Positions 31,580-39,483 of a DNA stretch of 64,000 nt are shown piece by piece. Origin of the DNA: CAZPGL01 sp964586175 (lineage in GTDB: Bacteria; Actinomycetota; Acidimicrobiia; Acidimicrobiales; MedAcidi-G1); assembly GCA_964586175.1 (NCBI GenBank), contig CAZPGL010000005.1:1-64000 (forward strand). The letters run 5' to 3'. The stretch's first letter is position 1. Every line of letters starts with the position of its first letter. The notes under the pieces are model-generated. The model worked only from the letters and a program-made list of their open reading frames with translations. It ran no database searches and had not been told where the DNA came from. The position numbers and the translations under genes are program-made.

Positions 31580-33213
31580 CCGGCCCCACCCACCGCCGTT
31601 TCGGCGGTCACACGTGCCCACGCGTAGTCGGTCTTGCCGTTCGGGCTGCGCTCCACCCGGGGGACGACCACGATCCGCTTCGGCACCTTGTAGCCGGCCA
31701 GATGGGCCCGCACCCCATCCCGCAATGCCGCCTCCACGTCACCGGCGGCCTCGACTCCGGGCTCCAGTTCGACCACCGCGGTGACCGCCTGACCCCACCG
31801 GTCGTCGGCCAGGCCGACCACGTTGGCGTCGCGCACCGACGCCAGTTCCTTGAGCGCCTCCTCGACCTCCTCCGGGTACACCTTCTCACCGCCGGTGTTG
31901 ATGCAGGCCGAACCACGGCCGAGCAGGGTGATCGTGCCGTCGGCCTCGACGGTTGCGTAGTCGCCGGGAATCGACCAACGACGCCCGTTGACCGTCGGAA
32001 ACACCGCCGCCGTCTTGTCGGGATCCTTGTAGTAGCCGAGGGGCAGCGGATACCCCAGAGCCACCCGACCCCGCTCCCCCGACCCGGGCGCCACCTCCCG
32101 GTCGTCGTCGGTGAACACCGTGGTGTGCTCACCCAGGGCGAAACGGGCCGTGCCCCGCTCCGAACCCTTGGTGGAGACCTGCCGCGCCATCCCCGCCCCC
32201 TCGCTGGACCCGAGGGCATCGACGATCGTGCACGGGTGATGGGCCAGCAGTCGCTCCTTCACCGGGGCGCTGAAGATCACCCCCGAGGACAGCACCAGCC
32301 GCAACGACGAGAGGTCGGGCATGGCGTCAGCGGCCGCCGCCCGGTCCAGCGCCTCGACCATCGGCTTGGTGAAGGCGTCGCCGACCACCGTGGTCATGGT
32401 GATGCGCTCCCGCTCGACGACCTCCCAAAGTTCGTCGGCATCGAACGACCGGGCCGACAGGGTGGCCAGCATCCCGCCGTGGGTCAGGGTGGCCAACGCC
32501 GGCAGGCCCGATGTGCCGTGCATCAGGGGGGCTCCACAGAGTTGTCGGATCTCCTGGCCGACAGCCAGGACCCGCTCGGCGGTGGCCGCCGCCTCGGCCG
32601 GCGTCGTCGGCACGGCCTCGCCGAACGGCCGGAAGGTGTTCTCCATCATCCCCAACAGGTTGGTGTGGTCCCACATCACCGCCTTGGGCATCCCCGTCGT
32701 CCCACCGGTGTAGAGGAACCAGAGGTCGTCGCCGCTGCGGTTGATGGGGGGCATGGGGTCGGCGGCCGCCGCCACCTCGTAGTCGACGGCCCACGGCGGG
32801 ACGTCGTCACCCCCGACCTGGACGGCCACCCGGAGCCCGGGGCACCGGTCGCGCACCGCAGCGACCCGGTCGGCGAGGTCGGCGTCGAACACGATCGCCT
32901 CGGCGTCGGAATTGTCGAGGATGTAGGCCAACTCGTCGTCGACGTACCGGTAGTTGACGTTGGCCGGCACCCCGCGGATCTTGAACGCGGCGAACTGGGC
33001 TTCCGGGTACTCGGCGCCGTTGTACAGGAACAGGGCCACCTTCGAGCCGGCACCCAGCCCGTGGGCCGTCAGGGTGGTGGCCACGCCGGCCGCCCGCCGT
33101 TCGAATCCCATCCAGGAGGTGCGTCGCCCATCCACAGCCAGGGCGGGCCGGCCCCCCGCCACGTCGGCCACCGCCTCCCATGCGGTGGCGAGGTTCAACG
33201 AGGTGCTGGTCAC
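31576..33213 (-). CDS. Acyl-CoA synthetase, FadD19-like
   Basis: A 545-residue AMP-forming ligase. The P-loop-like motif is YTGGTTGMPKAVMW (about 169-182), the core motif is ALGSSEGAG, the hinge segment IPGDYATVEADG, and the catalytic Lys is in SPNGKTDY near the C-terminus. The overall pattern resembles FadD19, which activates steroid side-chain acids, but related ligases use other bulky acids. The GTG start is 7 nt after TACCTT, read on the minus strand (33221-33226), a leaderless pattern. It is divergent from aroC and convergent with the SDR. Confidence 0.88.
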   Translation of the reverse strand: MTSTSLNLATAWEAVADVAGGRPALAVDGRRTSWMGFERRAAGVATTLTAHGLGAGSKVALFLYNGAEYPEAQFAAFKIRGVPANVNYRYVDDELAYILDNSDAEAIVFDADLADRVAAVRDRCPGLRVAVQVGGDDVPPWAVDYEVAAAADPMPPINRSGDDLWFLYTGGTTGMPKAVMWDHTNLLGMMENTFRPFGEAVPTTPAEAAATAERVLAVGQEIRQLCGAPLMHGTSGLPALATLTHGGMLATLSARSFDADELWEVVERERITMTTVVGDAFTKPMVEALDRAAAADAMPDLSSLRLVLSSGVIFSAPVKERLLAHHPCTIVDALGSSEGAGMARQVSTKGSERGTARFALGEHTTVFTDDDREVAPGSGERGRVALGYPLPLGYYKDPDKTAAVFPTVNGRRWSIPGDYATVEADGTITLLGRGSACINTGGEKVYPEEVEEALKELASVRDANVVGLADDRWGQAVTAVVELEPGVEAAGDVEAALRDGVRAHLAGYKVPKRIVVVPRVERSPNGKTDYAWARVTAETAVGGAG

Positions 33214-33288
33214 GGCGGGAAAGGTAGCAGCGGCAGCCCACTCCTAATGGTCCCGGGCCGAGCCACCCCTCCCCCTATGCTCGGGCCC

Positions 33289-34377
33289 GTGAGCAGCACC
33301 TACGGACACCTCTTCCGCATAGCCACCTGGGGCGAGAGCCACGGCGGCGGTATCGGCGTCGTGGTCGACGGCTGCCCGCCCCGCCTCGAGTTGACCGCCG
33401 AGGACCTCCAACGCGACCTCGACCGGCGACGGCCCGGCCAGAGCCGGCTCACCACCCAGCGGGACGAGGCCGACACGGCCGAGATCCTGTCCGGCGTGTT
33501 CGAGGGCCGCACCCTGGGCACCCCCATCGCGGTGCTGGTCCGGAACGCCGATGCCCGGTCGGGGGCCTACGGCCATCTCAAGGACGTCTACCGACCGTCC
33601 CACGCCGACTTCACCTACGACGCCAAGTACGGCGTACGCAACTGGCAGGGCGGTGGCCGGTCCAGCGCCCGGGAGACCATCGGCCGGGTGGCGGCCGGCG
33701 CCGTCGCCCGACGCCTGCTGTCCGAGGTCGCCGGAATCGAAGTGCTGGCCTGGGTGTCCCAGATCCACACCATCGGCTCGGCGGTCGACCCGGCCACCGT
33801 GACCCTCGCCGAGGTCGAGGCCGACCCGACCCGCTGCCCCGATCCCGAGGCGGCAGCGGCCATGACGTTCGCCATCGACGACGCCCGCCGCAACGGCGAC
33901 TCCCTGGGTGGCATCGTCACCTGCGTGGCCCGCAACGTGCCTCCCGGCCTCGGCGAGCCGGTGTTCGACCGACTCGAGGCCGATCTGGCCAAGGGCATGC
34001 TGTCGCTACCCGCGGCCAAGGGGTTCGACGTCGGCAGTGGCTTCGATGCCGTCACCATGACCGGGCTGGCCCACAACGACCCGTTCGTCGCCGGCCCCGA
34101 CGGGCCCTTGACGGCCACCAACCGTTCAGGCGGCGTGCAGGGCGGCATCTCCAACGGTGCCGACGTCGTGTGCCGGGTGGCGTTCAAGCCCACGGCCACC
34201 ATCGCCTCGGCCCAGGACACGGTCGATACCGACAACCGACCGGTCACCCTCGAGGCCAAGGGCCGCCACGATCCCTGCGTGCTGCCCCGCGCCGTTCCCA
34301 TGGTCGAGGCGATGGCTTTGTTGACCCTCGCCGACCACTGGCTGCGCCAGGCCGCCGTCGACGTCATTCCTTCCTGA
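33289..34377 (+). CDS. aroC: Chorismate synthase
   Basis: A 362-residue FMN-dependent enzyme that makes chorismate from EPSP, the last common step to aromatic amino acids. The signature segments GESHGGGIGVVVDG near the N-terminus, DRRRPGQSRLTTQRDEAD, GGGRSSARET and the C-terminal GRHDPCVLPRAVP are intact. The GTG is 7 nt after TATGCT (33276-33281), so the mRNA is probably leaderless. It is separated from the other aro genes, which are normally adjacent (aroK, aroB). Confidence 0.97.
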   Translation: MSSTYGHLFRIATWGESHGGGIGVVVDGCPPRLELTAEDLQRDLDRRRPGQSRLTTQRDEADTAEILSGVFEGRTLGTPIAVLVRNADARSGAYGHLKDVYRPSHADFTYDAKYGVRNWQGGGRSSARETIGRVAAGAVARRLLSEVAGIEVLAWVSQIHTIGSAVDPATVTLAEVEADPTRCPDPEAAAAMTFAIDDARRNGDSLGGIVTCVARNVPPGLGEPVFDRLEADLAKGMLSLPAAKGFDVGSGFDAVTMTGLAHNDPFVAGPDGPLTATNRSGGVQGGISNGADVVCRVAFKPTATIASAQDTVDTDNRPVTLEAKGRHDPCVLPRAVPMVEAMALLTLADHWLRQAAVDVIPS

Positions 34378-34444
34378 TCCCGAACCGGACCTCTGCGTCG
34401 ACCCGACCTACACTCGCGGCGCGTCCACGACACTTGGAGGCCCG

Positions 34445-35236
34445 ATGGCCGAGCCCGTGACCTCACCCGATTTCGGCGAGCGTCCGATCTTCTACGACAT
34501 CCCGACGTTCGACGATGTGGAGAGCGAACGCCGCCACCGCAAGGAGCGCCTGGCCGCCGCCTTCCGGATCTTCGGCAAGTTCGGGTTCAGCGAGGGGGTG
34601 GCCGGCCACATCACGGTGCGGGACCCCGAGTTGACCGACGCCTTCTGGGTGAACGCCTTCGGCCAGCCGTTCAACGACATCCGAACCTCCGATCTGCTGC
34701 TCGTCTCACACACCGGCGAGATCCTGGAGGGTGACTATGCGGTCAACCAGGCGGCGTTCGCCATCCACTCCGGGATCCACATGACCCGGCCCGACGTGAT
34801 CGCCGCCGCCCACTCCCATTCCCTGCACGGCAAGGCGTGGTCGTCGCTCGGACGGATGCTCGACCCCATCACCCAGGACGCCTGCATCTTCTACGGCAAT
34901 CACGTGCTGTTCGACGACTACACGGGGGTGGTCAACGATCCCGAGGAAGGCAAGCGCATCGCCTACGCCCTGGGCGACATGCGGGCCGCCATCCTGCGCA
35001 ACCACGGCCTGCTCACCGTCGGCCAAAGCGTCGACGAGGCCACCTGGCTGTTCGTCACCATGGAACGCTCCTGTCAGGCCCAGCTGCTGGCCGAGGCGGC
35101 CGGCACCCCGGTGCTGATCGACCATGACGTCGCGACCCACACCCAGGGCATCAACGGCAACCCGTTCGCCGGCTGGTTCAGCGCCCAGCCGCTGTTCGAC
35201 CGGATCCTGCAGGAGTGCCCCGACCTGGTGAACTGA
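34445..35236 (+). CDS. Class II aldolase/adducin-family protein
   Basis: A 263-residue protein of the aldolase/adducin fold. Metal ligands are visible in AAHSHSLHG and RNHGLLTVG. As in the homologue at 2768, the catalytic Glu of true aldolases is missing: NQAAFAIH replaces SSEWRFH. The ATG has GGAGG upstream, and a TACACT -10 (34409-34414) gives a leader of about 24 nt. It stands alone after aroC. The reaction is unknown; decarboxylation or a non-catalytic role is possible. Confidence 0.82.
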   Translation: MAEPVTSPDFGERPIFYDIPTFDDVESERRHRKERLAAAFRIFGKFGFSEGVAGHITVRDPELTDAFWVNAFGQPFNDIRTSDLLLVSHTGEILEGDYAVNQAAFAIHSGIHMTRPDVIAAAHSHSLHGKAWSSLGRMLDPITQDACIFYGNHVLFDDYTGVVNDPEEGKRIAYALGDMRAAILRNHGLLTVGQSVDEATWLFVTMERSCQAQLLAEAAGTPVLIDHDVATHTQGINGNPFAGWFSAQPLFDRILQECPDLVN

Positions 35237-35249
35237 GCCGCCTCAGCCC

Positions 35250-35679
35250 ACGAACGGGAGGGGGACGACCCGGGCACCTCGGCCACACGGAACCGCCCCA
35301 CGACGGCGGCCTCCGGGCTGACGGCGGCGAGTCGTTCCCTCGATGCCGGCCCCTCGACGGCGATCAGGGCCCGGTCGGCACCCAGGTCGACGGCCTCGGG
35401 CAGCGCCGCGGTCACCCCGTCGGTGTTGGCGGCGTTGGGCATGATCCAGAACCGCTCCTCGTCGAGTCACCAGACGATGATGTCGTCGACCACCGACTTG
35501 TCGGCCTCGTCGAGGAGGTGGGTGTATTGGGCCTGACCGGGCCGGATCCGGCGCAGATCGTTCGACAGCGTCGACTGGAGGGTGTCGAACGCGTCGGTGC
35601 CATCCAACTCGAGGGTGCCGAGGTGGCTCACGTCGAACAGCGCCGCTCCCCGACGACCGTAGCGGCACGAGCGCCGCTC
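35250..35679 (-). pseudogene. gcvT: Decayed gcvT fragment (aminomethyltransferase)
   Basis: On the minus strand an uninterrupted frame reads RGAALFDVSHLGTLELDG, later PGQAQYTHLL and VVDDIIVW. It then meets TGA (35469-35467) and continues in the same frame as LDEERFWIMPNAANT and further into ALIAVEGPAS. This is the folate-binding N-domain of glycine cleavage T protein, roughly residues 45-170. The true N-terminus is missing: the fragment begins at the stop of the next gene. The C-terminal half is also missing: the frame runs into the convergent gene at 35236. Both ends and the in-frame stop mark it as a remnant. gcvH survives nearby. Confidence 0.82.
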
Positions 35680-36025
35680 AGGCGGCGTGGGTGGTGAAGA
35701 GCCGCTCGATGTCCCGTTGGTAGAGGATGCGGACCTCGATATCCGGGTGTTGCTCCCGGAGGCGCCGCACCTTGCGGTTCTTGCGGGTCACCAGCGACTG
35801 GCGCAGTGTGGTGACCTCGAGGTAGATGCCGTGGTCGGGCAGATGGAAATCTGGGGTGAACGCTGAGGTTGGATGGCCGTCGGCCCCGCGCTCCAGCACG
35901 AACGTCCGGGGCTCGTACTCCCAGGCAATGCCGTAGAAATCGAGGAGCTCGGCGACCCGCTGTTCGGATTCGTGGGCGAACGTCACCGGCTGACGCTCGG
36001 GATGCAACGGGTGGACGTCGGCCAT
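35678..36025 (-). CDS. Small PD-(D/E)XK-like protein
   Basis: A 115-residue protein. The central FTPDFHLPDHGIYLEVT gives an Asp and a Glu in the spacing of PD-(D/E)XK nucleases, with Thr replacing the usual catalytic Lys of ExK. A basic stretch (TRKNRKVRRLREQ) follows. The N-terminal SEQRVAELLDFYGI resembles the first helix of this fold. It may be a nuclease-like protein or a degenerate one; I do not know the target. ATG start, 15 nt downstream of the MerR-family gene, so it is in the same operon. Confidence 0.6.
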   Translation of the reverse strand: MADVHPLHPERQPVTFAHESEQRVAELLDFYGIAWEYEPRTFVLERGADGHPTSAFTPDFHLPDHGIYLEVTTLRQSLVTRKNRKVRRLREQHPDIEVRILYQRDIERLFTTHAA

Positions 36026-36040
36026 CGAATCGGTGTCGGC

Positions 36041-36520
36041 CTACTCGCCGACCGCCCGACGGTCCGGGTCACCGGAGGCGGCTCGGCCTTCGGGGTATAA
36101 CTCGATGATCTTGGTGTCGATCTCGTCCTTGACGCAGGCCAGCGGAAGGATGTTGAGCACGCCCTGGCCCTTCTGGAGCAGGTCGATGATCTCGTCGCCG
36201 CTGCGGACCACCACCGAGCGTGTGCCGCTGATCACGAGGTTCACCTGGGTCACGTCCTCGTCGAGGTGCTCGGAGAGATAGCTGAACACCTCGCGGACCA
36301 ACTCCAGCCGGATGCCGGCGTCAAGCAGGGACTTGACCGCCTTGAGCTCGAGGAGGTCGCGGTATGAGTAGCGGCGACGGCTGCCGCTGCCGGTGGCCTG
36401 GGCCAGCGAGGGCTTCACGAGGTCAGTTCGGGCCCAGTAGTCCAACTGCCGGTACGTGATGCCGACGATCTCGGCGGTCTTCTTGCCGCTGTAGCCCTCA
36501 GTGCTGTCATGCTCGGACAT
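36041..36520 (-). CDS. MerR-family regulator of the garA-ftsR-bfn cluster
   Basis: A 159-residue MerR-type regulator. The N-terminal winged helix is recognisable in KTAEIVGITYRQLDYW and SRRRYSYRDLLELK, followed by a C-terminal dimer and effector region. Position corresponds to mycobacterial Rv1830 (ResR/McdR), which lies beyond the bfn gene and affects growth and division. The ATG has GGAG at 8 nt. A TTGCCG-N17-TACCCT promoter lies about 105 nt upstream, so it has its own promoter despite the operon context. Confidence 0.88.
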   Translation of the reverse strand: MSEHDSTEGYSGKKTAEIVGITYRQLDYWARTDLVKPSLAQATGSGSRRRYSYRDLLELKAVKSLLDAGIRLELVREVFSYLSEHLDEDVTQVNLVISGTRSVVVRSGDEIIDLLQKGQGVLNILPLACVKDEIDTKIIELYPEGRAASGDPDRRAVGE

Positions 36521-36624
36521 GTGGCGCGCTCCTTGGTCGTGACGACGGTGTCGAAGCCGATGATCCGCTCCCACCGGGTGGCGGGCAGATAACCAGCGTG
36601 GAACTACACCGCTGTGACTCCATC

Positions 36625-36696
36625 AGGGTAGGTCGGAAAACGGACCTCGGCAAGCATTTCGCGCCCAGCGCGCGGTGAGTTTCACCCAGCGTGGGT
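36625..36696 (-). promoter_or_regulatory. Promoter and inverted repeats upstream of the merR gene
   Basis: On the minus strand TTGCCG (36653-36648) and TACCCT (36630-36625) are spaced by 17 bp. Just upstream, two overlapping perfect repeats, GGTGA-N3-TCACC (36674-36686) and ACCCA-N3-TGGGT (36684-36696), sit where an activator would bind. They may be operators for one of the two MerR proteins of this cluster. Confidence 0.4.
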
Positions 36697-37184
36697 TAAT
36701 CGCCGGCGAAGTCGTCGGGGTTCACGCTGTCCAGGAACTCCCGGAACTCCTCGACCTGCTCCTCGGCCACCGGCTCATCGTCATCGGTCGCCACGTACCC
36801 TGCGGCGTCGAGCACCTCCTCGGCGGCGAACACCGGCGAGCCGCTACGCACTGCCAGGGCGATGGCGTCCGATGGCCGCGCCGATACCGTCTCGACCCCG
36901 CTGGGGCCCCGGAGCACGATCTCGGCGAAGAACGTCTTGTCCCGCAGGTCGCTGACCACCACCTGCTCGATACGGCCGCCAAAGGTCTCGACCACCGTCG
37001 CCAGCAGGTCGTGGGTCATCGGCCGGGGCGGGGTCTGGCCGGCCAGGGCCAACCCGATCGCCGTCGCCTCGGGCAAGCCGATGAAGATCGGCAGGAGCCG
37101 GTCGCCATCGACCTCACGCAACAGGACGACAGGGGCGTTGGTCGGCAGCACCTCCTGGACACCCACGATGCGCATCTCGATCAT
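36696..37184 (-). CDS. Bifunctional nuclease-family protein (DUF151)
   Basis: A 162-residue DUF151 protein. The N-terminal domain has LLPIFIGLPEATAIGLAL, and HDLLATVVETFGG follows at about 57-69. It also has SARPSDAIALAVR, typical of the family. Plant and thermophilic homologues show nuclease activity, but the role in actinobacteria is unsettled. In mycobacteria the gene (Rv1829) lies between ftsR and a second merR gene, as here except that hpt is inserted upstream. I chose the ATG at 37184; a second in-frame ATG is 9 nt further. Confidence 0.88.
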   Translation of the reverse strand: MIEMRIVGVQEVLPTNAPVVLLREVDGDRLLPIFIGLPEATAIGLALAGQTPPRPMTHDLLATVVETFGGRIEQVVVSDLRDKTFFAEIVLRGPSGVETVSARPSDAIALAVRSGSPVFAAEEVLDAAGYVATDDDEPVAEEQVEEFREFLDSVNPDDFAGD

Positions 37185-37212
37185 CGGCTCATCGTCTCGT
37201 CGAGCCGGAAGG

Positions 37213-37809
37213 TCACGCCGAGGCCCCGTGCACGGCGAGGGTACGCTCCCCCACCAACTCGTGCACCACCTGATGTATCCCGTCCGGATCGGCGTCCAAT
37301 GCGGACAGGTCCAGCTCGACGACGTCGGGAAGGTTCCGGAAGCATCCCTGATGGTCGATGCCGTAGCCGATGACGAAGGGCGAGGCCAGGTCGAATCCCA
37401 CGTGGTCGATGGTCGCCGGCAGGACCCGTCGGGCCGTGCGGTCAAACAGCGTGCACACCCGGAGATCAGCCGGTTCGCGGTCACGCACGTGGCGGAGCAG
37501 GAAGTCGAGGCGGAAGCCGGTGTCGACGACGTCCTCGACCAGCACCACCTGACGGCCCGCCAGCTCGGTCTCGACATCACGGGTGAGTCGGACCCGGCCG
37601 CTGTCGGGGGCAAACGCCGACAACGCCATGAAGTCGATCCGAACGTCGCGGTGCACGTGGCGCACGAGGTCGGCCAGGAACGGCAGACAACCCTTCAGGA
37701 CCCCGATGAACACCGCTCCGTCGTCGATGACGTCGGTCAGTTCGGCACCCAACTCGCGGACCCGGGTGGCCAGCTGATGGCGGTCGTGGAGCAGGCGGGG
37801 GGCGGGCAT
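37213..37809 (-). CDS. hpt: Hypoxanthine phosphoribosyltransferase
   Basis: A 198-residue purine-salvage enzyme making IMP or GMP from PRPP. The PRPP-binding motif VVLVEDVVDTG (about 98-108) and the N-terminal GVLKGCLPFLADL loop are typical of Hpt. A C-terminal NLPDVVELDL segment completes the fold. It starts 4 nt after the ftsR stop. Its insertion between ftsR and bfn is not the usual actinobacterial order, in which hpt sits with tilS and ftsH. Confidence 0.92.
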   Translation of the reverse strand: MPAPRLLHDRHQLATRVRELGAELTDVIDDGAVFIGVLKGCLPFLADLVRHVHRDVRIDFMALSAFAPDSGRVRLTRDVETELAGRQVVLVEDVVDTGFRLDFLLRHVRDREPADLRVCTLFDRTARRVLPATIDHVGFDLASPFVIGYGIDHQGCFRNLPDVVELDLSALDADPDGIHQVVHELVGERTLAVHGASA

Positions 37810-37813
37810 GGCG

Positions 37814-38548
37814 TCAGTCCCCCAGCCCGCCCAGCGACCGCCGCAGCATGATCTCGCGCAGACGGGCCCCGGCCTCGGTCAGCTCGTCGAGTTGCGCCCG
37901 CACCGCGGCCCGGGCCCGGTGGTCGTCGCGCATACGGGGCAACAGCACCTGTTCGAGCACCCCCGCCTCACGCTGTGCTGCCACCAGGTACATGCGGAGA
38001 TGCCGGACGTCGAATCCCAGGGCGATGAACCGCTCTGCGAGGCGGGCGACGAGCAGGGCATCGTCGTCGTACACCACGGTGGATCCCGCGGCATGTCCCT
38101 GAATAAGCCCCAGGCGCTCGAGCTCACCGATCACCTCAGGTCCCACCCCGACCGCCCGGGCCAGCTCCTCGAGGCTCACGCTGACCGACCCGATGCCGGG
38201 CCGACGGGTCGTCCGCTCGCGGAACGGCCGAACGTCGCCGTCGGCATCCTCGGCCACCTCGGGGATGGCCCCGCCAGCCTCATCCAGCAGGTCGCGGATC
38301 ACCTTCAGCGGAAGGAAGTGCTCGCGCTGCTGGCGCAGGATCCACTGCAGACGGGCTACGTCGTCCTCGGCGAACTGGCGGTACCCCGACGGTGTCCGAT
38401 CCGGATCAAGCAACCCCTGGGCCTCGAGGAAGCGGATCTTGGACACCGTGATGTCTGGGAACTCGGGCTCGAGGCGGGCCAGCACCTCGCCGATCGACAG
38501 GGCCCGACGATCGGCGGGGGCCCTGTCGCCGGCCGGCTGCTCGCTCAT
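37814..38548 (-). CDS. ftsR: MerR-family regulator FtsR
   Basis: A 244-residue MerR-type regulator. The N-terminal helix-turn-helix is visible in LSIGEVLARLEPEFPDITVSK and the wing in PSGYRQFAEDDVARL. The second half has an additional helical region with its own MerR-like SLEELARAVGV. By position after garA it matches FtsR (Rv1828), which in Corynebacterium activates ftsZ. The ATG at 38548 is chosen because the frame upstream overlaps the garA gene. An 11-nt gap separates it from the garA stop. Confidence 0.9.
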   Translation of the reverse strand: MSEQPAGDRAPADRRALSIGEVLARLEPEFPDITVSKIRFLEAQGLLDPDRTPSGYRQFAEDDVARLQWILRQQREHFLPLKVIRDLLDEAGGAIPEVAEDADGDVRPFRERTTRRPGIGSVSVSLEELARAVGVGPEVIGELERLGLIQGHAAGSTVVYDDDALLVARLAERFIALGFDVRHLRMYLVAAQREAGVLEQVLLPRMRDDHRARAAVRAQLDELTEAGARLREIMLRRSLGGLGD

Positions 38549-38559
38549 CGACGCGCCGA

Positions 38560-39024
38560 TCAGCCGGCCATGCCGTGGAAGAAGACCAGCCGGAAGCACC
38601 CGACCTGCAGCTCGTCGCCGTCGTGCAGTTCAGCTGCATCAATCCGCGACCGGTTCAGGTAGGTGCCGTTGAGCGACCCGACATCGCGGACCACGTACCG
38701 GTCGCCGGTGCGCTCGACCTCGGCATGTCGCCGGGACACCGTCACGTCATCGAGCAGAATGTCGGCCTTACCGTTGCGGCCGATCGTGGTGTGCTCGGCC
38801 TCCAAGCCGTAACGGGCCCCGGCCTTGGGGCCGGTCTCAACCACGAACAGTCCACAGTCCGTCGGGAACCGGACACGATCGTCCTCGTGGGGTACCAGGT
38901 CGGCGACCTCGAACACATCGGTGATCTCATCGTCGGTCGGGCGGAGGGCCATGCCGCAACCCGGGCAGAAGTTGGCGGACCCGTCCCGGGCCTGGCCACA
39001 TGCGGGGCAACTGGTCGACGTCAT
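38560..39024 (-). CDS. garA: GarA/OdhI-like FHA regulator with N-terminal zinc ribbon
   Basis: A 154-residue protein. The C-terminal forkhead-associated domain has the phosphopeptide-binding Arg83, Ser97 with His100 and Asn119 (GSLNG). In mycobacteria GarA, controlled by PknB and PknG on adjacent threonines of ETTSVF, inhibits 2-oxoglutarate metabolism. Here the segment reads EITDVF (33-38), keeping only the second Thr (Thr35). The N-terminus adds a zinc ribbon with Cys6, Cys9, Cys20 and Cys23. The gene lies 9 nt after gcvH. Switch control by one kinase site and a zinc module are inferred. Confidence 0.9.
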   Translation of the reverse strand: MTSTSCPACGQARDGSANFCPGCGMALRPTDDEITDVFEVADLVPHEDDRVRFPTDCGLFVVETGPKAGARYGLEAEHTTIGRNGKADILLDDVTVSRRHAEVERTGDRYVVRDVGSLNGTYLNRSRIDAAELHDGDELQVGCFRLVFFHGMAG

Positions 39025-39033
39025 AGCGGCCCT

Positions 39034-39420
39034 TCAACCCGCGCCCTCGACGAGGGCCCGGTAGGCCGCGCTGTCGAGAAGCCCGTCGAGGGCGGCCTCA
39101 TCGTCGACGACCACCTCACAGATCCAGCCGTCACCGTACGGATCCTCGTTGATGCGTTCCGGGTTGGCCTCGAGCTCGTCGTTGACCACCGCCACCTCGC
39201 CGGACACCGGGGCGAACAACTCCGACACCGACTTGGTCGATTCGACCTCGCCGAACACCTCGCCGGCCGCCAGCCGGCCACCGGGGGTCGGCAGCTCCAC
39301 GTAGACCACGTCACCAAGGGCGTCCTGAGCGTAATCGGTGATGCCGATCCGGACTCGGTCGCCGTCCGAGCGCACCCATTCGTGGTCGGTGGAGTATCGC
39401 AACCCCTCAGGAACGTTCAT
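39034..39420 (-). CDS. gcvH: Glycine cleavage system H protein
   Basis: A 128-residue lipoyl carrier. The lipoylation Lys lies in VESTKSVSEL and the N-terminal HEWVR is typical. It shuttles the aminomethyl group between the P, T and L proteins. In this window the T protein survives only as a remnant (35250-35679), and gcvP is not present. gcvH is nevertheless conserved at the head of the garA-ftsR cluster as in mycobacteria, so it may be kept for lipoate relay or with gcv genes elsewhere. Confidence 0.95.
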   Translation of the reverse strand: MNVPEGLRYSTDHEWVRSDGDRVRIGITDYAQDALGDVVYVELPTPGGRLAAGEVFGEVESTKSVSELFAPVSGEVAVVNDELEANPERINEDPYGDGWICEVVVDDEAALDGLLDSAAYRALVEGAG

Positions 39421-39483
39421 GACCCGAACCTACAAGATGCTCCGGCCGCCGCGCCGTCTCCGCCGTCGAACCCCCCGGTGCCA

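Noticed and set aside
30982..34377. A very long open frame on the + strand
   Set aside because: It runs antisense through the acyl-CoA synthetase and yields Arg/Gly/His-rich sequence. Only its last part (33289 on) is a gene, aroC. High GC makes such frames by chance.
35467..35469. TGA in the gcvT fragment as selenocysteine or Trp recoding
   Set aside because: The fragment lacks both ends of GcvT, and TGA is a normal stop for many genes here, so decay is simpler.
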